A DNA stretch of 11,992 nucleotides. It comes from Elusimicrobiota bacterium (GTDB taxonomy: Bacteria > Elusimicrobiota > Elusimicrobia > Elusimicrobiales > UBA9959). The stretch is taken from NCBI GenBank assembly GCA_022703115.1, contig JAKLEK010000030.1:1-11992 (forward strand), given 5' to 3'. The stretch's first letter is position 1. Every line of letters starts with the position of its first letter. The position numbers and the translations under genes are program-made. Below the pieces are notes generated by a model, which did not search any database, had not been told where the DNA came from, and saw only the letters and a program-made list of their open reading frames with translations. Below are positions 8,806 through 11,992 of this stretch, piece after piece.

Positions 8806-8812
8806 TTATAGA
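8785..8812 (+). promoter_or_regulatory. Candidate promoter for the ABC-F gene
   Basis: TTGACC (8785-8790), a 16-base spacer, then TATAGA (8807-8812). It would give a 5' leader of roughly 120 bases carrying a short ORF and a hairpin before the ABC-F start. Confidence 0.5.
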
Positions 8813-8826
8813 ATTCATACGCGCTG

Positions 8827-8868
8827 ATGCTTCGTCATGGCGCGCCTATGGACAACGCTTCCCGCTGA
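8827..8868 (+). CDS. Possible 13-codon leader ORF upstream of the ABC-F gene
   Basis: ATG to TGA encodes MLRHGAPMDNASR and closes 69 bases before the ABC-F start. Leader peptides of this size control many antibiotic-resistance ABC-F genes by ribosome-mediated attenuation. No clear ribosome binding site precedes it, though the candidate transcription start would be near, so leaderless-like initiation is conceivable. Weakly supported. Confidence 0.25.
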   Translation: MLRHGAPMDNASR

Positions 8869-8883
8869 ACGGTCGTCTCTTCC

Positions 8884-8898
8884 GCCGGCTTCGCCGGC
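8884..8898 (+). promoter_or_regulatory. Hairpin in the ABC-F leader
   Basis: GCCGGC, loop TTC, GCCGGC, followed by TTT. It lies between the short leader ORF and the ABC-F ribosome binding site. AGGA within the ribosome binding site (8925-8928) can also pair with TCCT (8934-8937) just before the GTG. Possible attenuator elements; the stems are short. Confidence 0.35.
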
Positions 8899-8937
8899 TT
8901 TCCAGATATTCTTGATCATTATCCAGGAGGTGTTCCT

Positions 8938-10443
8938 GTGGGTAATATTCTATTCGAAGCCAAAGAACTGGCTTTTTCCTATTCTGGTTCTCCGCGGCAG
9001 GTGTTTTCAGGCGCGTCCTTTTGTATCTATTCGGGCGACAAGACGGCGCTTCTGGGCGACAACGGCAGCGGCAAAACCACCCTGCTGAGGCTCATCGCCG
9101 GAGAACTGGAGCCGGAAAAGGGAAGCGTATCGGGGCGCAGGGGAAGCGTTTTTCTGCTCGAGCAGGAAGATGTCGCGGCGGGCGATATGAGCGTCATGGA
9201 ATGGCTGTCCGGAGAGGCCGGGCCGGCCGGCGGGACCGGGGACCGGGACCTTGGGGTCGGCCTCGTCAGGCATGCCGCGGCCCTCGGTTTCGATGCCGCT
9301 TCTCTGGAACGGCCTGTCGAAAGTTTTTCCGGCGGAGAACGGAAGCTGCTCGCCCTCATGTCCGGGTTCCTGCGCGGTCCGGACCTTTACCTGATGGACG
9401 AGCCGACCAACTACCTGGACGGAGCGGCCATGGGGCGGCTCGTCGCGGCCATAAACTCCTTCAAGGGAGCCTGCCTTGTGGTATCCCATGACCGGGTGTT
9501 CCTGGATCGGTGCGTGAATAAGGTCTTCGAGCTGGAACGCCGGAAGTTCTCCGTCTATGCCGGCGGCTATACCTCCTATGCGCGGCAAAAGAGGGCCGGA
9601 TTCATCATGGCCTGGAATAAAAAAGAAAAGATGGAGCGGGAAATAAAGGATTTGAAAGAAATGGAACGCAACTACAGGAACTGGGGCGCGGCCAAGGAAA
9701 AAGAAAAGCGCGGCGCGGCGGATAAAGGGTTCATAGGCGCGCGAGCCGCGCGGCTGCAGAAAAGATCGGCGCGGGCGGCCGAAAGGGCCAGGCGGAAGAT
9801 CGAAGAATTGGAACGGACCAAGCCGTTCGTGGAAAAGATACGCCGCGCGTATTTCAAGGAGGGAGAAGAGCGGTTCTTCCTGGAGGCTTCCGGCCTGGCG
9901 AAAAATGCCGGAGACAGGACGCTTTTCCGCGGCATTTCTTTTTTTCTCAGGTCCGGAGACCGGTTATGCGTGGAGGGAGGCAACGGCAGCGGCAAAACCA
10001 CTTTATTGCGCATCCTGGCCGGAGAAATATCCCCGGATTCCGGAAAAACGGCCCGCAGCGGCGCGGCCAGGATATTTTATCTGCCGCAGTTCTGGCGCGC
10101 CGGCGGCGGGATATCCAGGGGAAAGGACTATTTCCCACCGGAGCTTCTCCAGGCCGCCTGTACCATGATGGACCAGTTGGGCGCCCGGGGGGAATTGATG
10201 TTGTCTCCCCTGGCGGAGCTCAGCGAAGGCCAGCGCCGGAAAGTGGAACTGGCGAGGTTCCTGGTATGCGGCGCCGACATAGCGCTCCTTGACGAGCCTA
10301 CCACCCATCAGGATATAAGGAGCATCGAGGTCCTGGAGGAAGCCCTCGTATCGTTCAAAGGCATGCTTATATATGTCTCTCACGATGCGGAATTCCGAAA
10401 ACGGATCGAAGGCCGGCGTCTGTTATTGTCCGGCGGAAGGTAG
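8938..10443 (+). CDS. ABC-F family ATPase (ribosome-associated, possibly antibiotic resistance type)
   Basis: A 501-residue protein with two ABC domains and no membrane helices. ABC-F proteins bind the ribosomal E site, and either tune translation or dislodge drugs. Domain 1 has Walker A GDNGSGKTT at 40-48, signature SGGER at 131-135, Walker B MDEPTNYLD with Asp154-Glu155, and an H-loop VSHD. A charged, probably coiled-coil linker (about 210-300) follows and carries the P-site-tRNA-interaction region. Domain 2 has Walker A GGNGSGKTT at 347-355, a variant signature LSEGQ (Ser429 to Gln432), and Walker B LLDEPTTHQD with Asp452-Glu453. Both catalytic glutamates are present. The GTG start is fixed by AGGAGG at 8925-8930 with a 7-base spacer. 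A 5' leader with a short ORF and a hairpin suggests inducible expression (inference). The exact subfamily cannot be decided by eye. Confidence 0.93.
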   Translation: MGNILFEAKELAFSYSGSPRQVFSGASFCIYSGDKTALLGDNGSGKTTLLRLIAGELEPEKGSVSGRRGSVFLLEQEDVAAGDMSVMEWLSGEAGPAGGTGDRDLGVGLVRHAAALGFDAASLERPVESFSGGERKLLALMSGFLRGPDLYLMDEPTNYLDGAAMGRLVAAINSFKGACLVVSHDRVFLDRCVNKVFELERRKFSVYAGGYTSYARQKRAGFIMAWNKKEKMEREIKDLKEMERNYRNWGAAKEKEKRGAADKGFIGARAARLQKRSARAAERARRKIEELERTKPFVEKIRRAYFKEGEERFFLEASGLAKNAGDRTLFRGISFFLRSGDRLCVEGGNGSGKTTLLRILAGEISPDSGKTARSGAARIFYLPQFWRAGGGISRGKDYFPPELLQAACTMMDQLGARGELMLSPLAELSEGQRRKVELARFLVCGADIALLDEPTTHQDIRSIEVLEEALVSFKGMLIYVSHDAEFRKRIEGRRLLLSGGR

Positions 10444-10605
10444 TTCCGGCGGATCTCCTGGCGCTGGCGTCCGCTCTCCGGCCGTTACGCTTTGCCGGGC
10501 GGCCCGCCGGTCCTCCTTCCCTTTTTGTAAGATAATCGTTCACGGGGCGTCCGGATGTCCCGGAAAGATTTCTTCCGTCCGGTTGTATATAGTTCAGGAG
10601 GGCAG

Positions 10606-11199
10606 ATGGAACTAACGGACTCGCAGATACTGGATAAAGTGGCTTCCGGGGACGCGGAAGCCTACGAACTGATCGTGAGACGCTACCAGGGAATGCTGTA
10701 CGACCTCGCCTACCGCCTGCTCGGAGACGTGTCCGAAGCCGAGGACGCGGTCCAGGCGGCCTTCGTGAAGATATATTCGGCATTGGGCTCATATGAGCGC
10801 GGCCGGTCCTTCCGGAACTGGGCTTATACCATAACTCTCAATATCGCCCGCAACAGGCTTAAGCGCCGCCGCCTCATAAGCTTCCTGCCGATGTTCTCAT
10901 CTTCCGCGCGCGGTGAAGAGGACGAGGCCGGGCTGCCGGAACCCGCGGAGGCCGGCTCCGCGCCGGACGTCCGGCTCGAAGGCGCGCGGCTGCGTTCCGC
11001 CCTTGAGGGGGCTATCGCCGCCCTGCCGGAGGATATGAAGACCCCTTTCGTGCTGTTCCACCTGCACGGCCTCGCGGCCAGGGATATCGCAGAAACGATG
11101 GGGGTTACGCCCAACGTCGTCAGCATAAGGCTTTCCCGGGCCCGCGAAAGGCTCGCGGCCAGGCTGTCGCCTGAATACCCGGAATATTTCCGAATATAA
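10606..11199 (+). CDS. ECF-type RNA polymerase sigma factor
   Basis: A 197-residue sigma70-family protein with only regions 2 and 4. Region 2 (about 5-85) includes AYELIVRRYQGMLYDLAYRL, DAVQAAFVKIYSAL (core-binding helix, with Ala where Glu is common) and FRNWAYTITLNIARNRLKRR (the -10 recognition part). A Ser/Glu-rich linker leads to region 4 (about 135-192): AIAALPEDMKTPFVLFHLHG, then a helix-turn-helix ARDIAETMGVTPNVVSIRLS. The ATG at 10606 has AGGAGG 4 bases upstream; an open frame from 10555 lacks a site and adds non-homologous residues. The next gene starts 9 bases after the stop, the usual sigma/anti-sigma operon arrangement. The 162-base gap after the ABC-F gene shows no strong terminator; a GATAAT at 10531-10536 is an unpaired -10 candidate. 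Confidence 0.93.
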   Translation: MELTDSQILDKVASGDAEAYELIVRRYQGMLYDLAYRLLGDVSEAEDAVQAAFVKIYSALGSYERGRSFRNWAYTITLNIARNRLKRRRLISFLPMFSSSARGEEDEAGLPEPAEAGSAPDVRLEGARLRSALEGAIAALPEDMKTPFVLFHLHGLAARDIAETMGVTPNVVSIRLSRARERLAARLSPEYPEYFRI

Positions 11200-11208
11200 G
11201 GAGACGTT

Positions 11209-11992
11209 ATGAACGATAAGAACGAAAAGATATTCGACCGGCTCTGCTCCGGCATGCGGCGCCGCGAACCCCGCGATCTGTGGCCCGGGGTGCGCGCCGG
11301 TATCGCCGGCGCCGGCGGTCCGGCTTTCGGCGGCAGGCCCGCCTGGGTGATCGGGTTCGCGGCGGCTTCGGTAGTCCTGCTGCTCAGCATGCCGGGCGTG
11401 GCCCAGAATATAAAGAACATGCTGGCGCGGGTCTTCTCCAGCAAGTACACCGTTGTTACGCATGGCGGAGGCAGGCTCTCAGGGAACCTCGTATCCATAG
11501 ACGGCGAAATGCGTGAATTGCGGTCCGGCCGCAACGTTATCCAGCTCAAGCTCGTTTCCGTGGACGCGAATTCGGTGGAAGTGGAGGCCAAGGTCTACGA
11601 AGAGCGGGTATACATGGGAAAGCCGGAACGCAAGCTTATCGCCGCGCCGGTCGTGGTCAGCATGATCGGTAAGCCGCTCGAAATAAAGATAGGGATCCCG
11701 GATAACCCCGGTTTTATCCTGAAGATGACCCCTTCCGAACGGGAAAAGAAGGATTACTCCGCCGTGCTTCTGCCGCAGTTCCTGCCGGAGACCCTGTCCG
11801 GGACTGATGCTCTGCACCGGGGAATTCTGGACGTCGAAGCCATGTACTGGGCCTGGCGCATATCAAAAAAGGTCGACGCGCCGTACGAGAAGGTCGAAAA
11901 ATACATCTGCCGCTGGGATATAGAGCCTTCCACCAGAGAGGAGCTTCTGAAAAAGATAAGGGAACTCGTGGCCGCCGGAACGGCCCGCCCTC
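11209..11992 (+). CDS. Probable membrane anti-sigma factor, incomplete at window edge
   Basis: 261 codons are visible and the frame is still open at base 11992. A short cytoplasmic N-terminus of about 44 residues (MNDKNEKIFDRLCSGMRRRE, then RDLWPGV) precedes one membrane helix at about 45-62 (AWVIGFAAASVVLLLSMP). A long extracytoplasmic region of beta-strand and then charged helical character follows. AAGGAG at 11198-11203 with a 5-base spacer overlaps the sigma stop. Position and topology argue for an anti-sigma factor holding the ECF sigma at the membrane. The HxxxCxxC motif of zinc anti-sigma proteins is absent and the single N-terminal Cys13 is isolated. I do not recognise the outer domain. 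The role is inferred mainly from context. Confidence 0.7.
   Translation, partial: MNDKNEKIFDRLCSGMRRREPRDLWPGVRAGIAGAGGPAFGGRPAWVIGFAAASVVLLLSMPGVAQNIKNMLARVFSSKYTVVTHGGGRLSGNLVSIDGEMRELRSGRNVIQLKLVSVDANSVEVEAKVYEERVYMGKPERKLIAAPVVVSMIGKPLEIKIGIPDNPGFILKMTPSEREKKDYSAVLLPQFLPETLSGTDALHRGILDVEAMYWAWRISKKVDAPYEKVEKYICRWDIEPSTREELLKKIRELVAAGTARP

Larger units (their letters stand above)
8322..8937. other. 616-base intergenic region between divergent aspartase and ABC-F genes
   Basis: This is the longest gap in the window. From left to right it holds the aspartase ribosome binding site (8329-8335), GC-rich inverted repeats (8437-8506), a possible small minus-strand ORF (8523-8741), a direct repeat overlapping a plus-strand promoter candidate (8776-8812), a short leader ORF (8827-8868), a hairpin (8884-8898) and the ABC-F ribosome binding site (8925-8930). 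I found no convincing paired -35/-10 for the aspartase gene; an isolated TATAGT lies at 8428-8433 on the minus strand. Confidence 0.6.

Noticed and set aside
10428..10453. Repeated TCCGGCGG around the ABC-F stop codon
   Set aside because: Short GC-rich motif common by chance in this composition, with no element boundary nearby.
10444..10605. Terminator between the ABC-F and sigma genes
   Set aside because: TTTTT at 10522-10526 follows a GC-rich stretch, but only about four outer base pairs form cleanly.
10824..11591. 255-residue minus-strand open frame
   Set aside because: Runs antisense across the sigma and anti-sigma genes, including their junction; Ser/Arg-rich low-complexity translation.

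Overview
The window looks like GC-rich chromosomal DNA from a Gram-negative bacterium, probably an uncultured or poorly studied phylum. AGG and ATA codons occur freely inside GC-rich genes, ribosome binding sites are mostly good GGAGG types, and several proteins have export signals or single membrane anchors. A DUF3738/TIGR03435-like protein and short zinc-ribbon membrane proteins recall Acidobacteriota or Elusimicrobiota. That placement is a guess from style, not a demonstrated one. I see no tRNA, rRNA, CRISPR array, transposase or phage gene.

Layout. Positions 1-2714 (minus) hold one uninterrupted reading frame. Most of it (about 246-2714) is a type II P-type cation ATPase. The last 81 codons before the window edge (1-245) are instead the middle-to-late part of heme-copper oxidase subunit I (CtaD/Cox1). 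The two are joined in frame inside a membrane helix, and codon choice changes at the join. This is the most surprising feature of the window, and an assembly chimera must be excluded first. Divergent from it lie a two-helix membrane protein of unknown function (2907-3653, plus) and a zinc-ribbon/membrane/beta-sandwich protein (3714-4490, plus). A ferredoxin-nitroreductase fusion (4543-5436, minus) converges on the latter and has a good sigma70-type promoter. A secreted DUF3738-like protein (5653-6414, plus) is divergent from the nitroreductase.

Next is a 622-residue protein (6453-8321, minus) in which a cyclic-nucleotide-binding-type sensor domain is fused to a complete aspartate ammonia-lyase. 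A 616-base gap (8322-8937) follows. It holds GC-rich inverted repeats, a possible small minus-strand protein, an 11-bp direct repeat embedded in a candidate promoter, a possible 13-codon leader ORF and a small hairpin. These lead into a two-domain ABC-F ATPase (8938-10443, plus) starting at GTG. The right end is a two-gene unit: an ECF sigma factor (10606-11199) and, 9 bases later, a single-pass membrane protein that runs off the window and is probably its anti-sigma partner.

Functionally the genes form short, mostly independent units: ion transport, fumarate/aspartate metabolism, a flavin reductase, ribosome-associated ABC-F protection, and envelope stress signalling. The candidates for something new are the sensor-aspartase fusion, the structured leader of the ABC-F gene, the sigma/membrane-protein pair lacking the usual zinc motif, and the ATPase-oxidase join, if that join is real.
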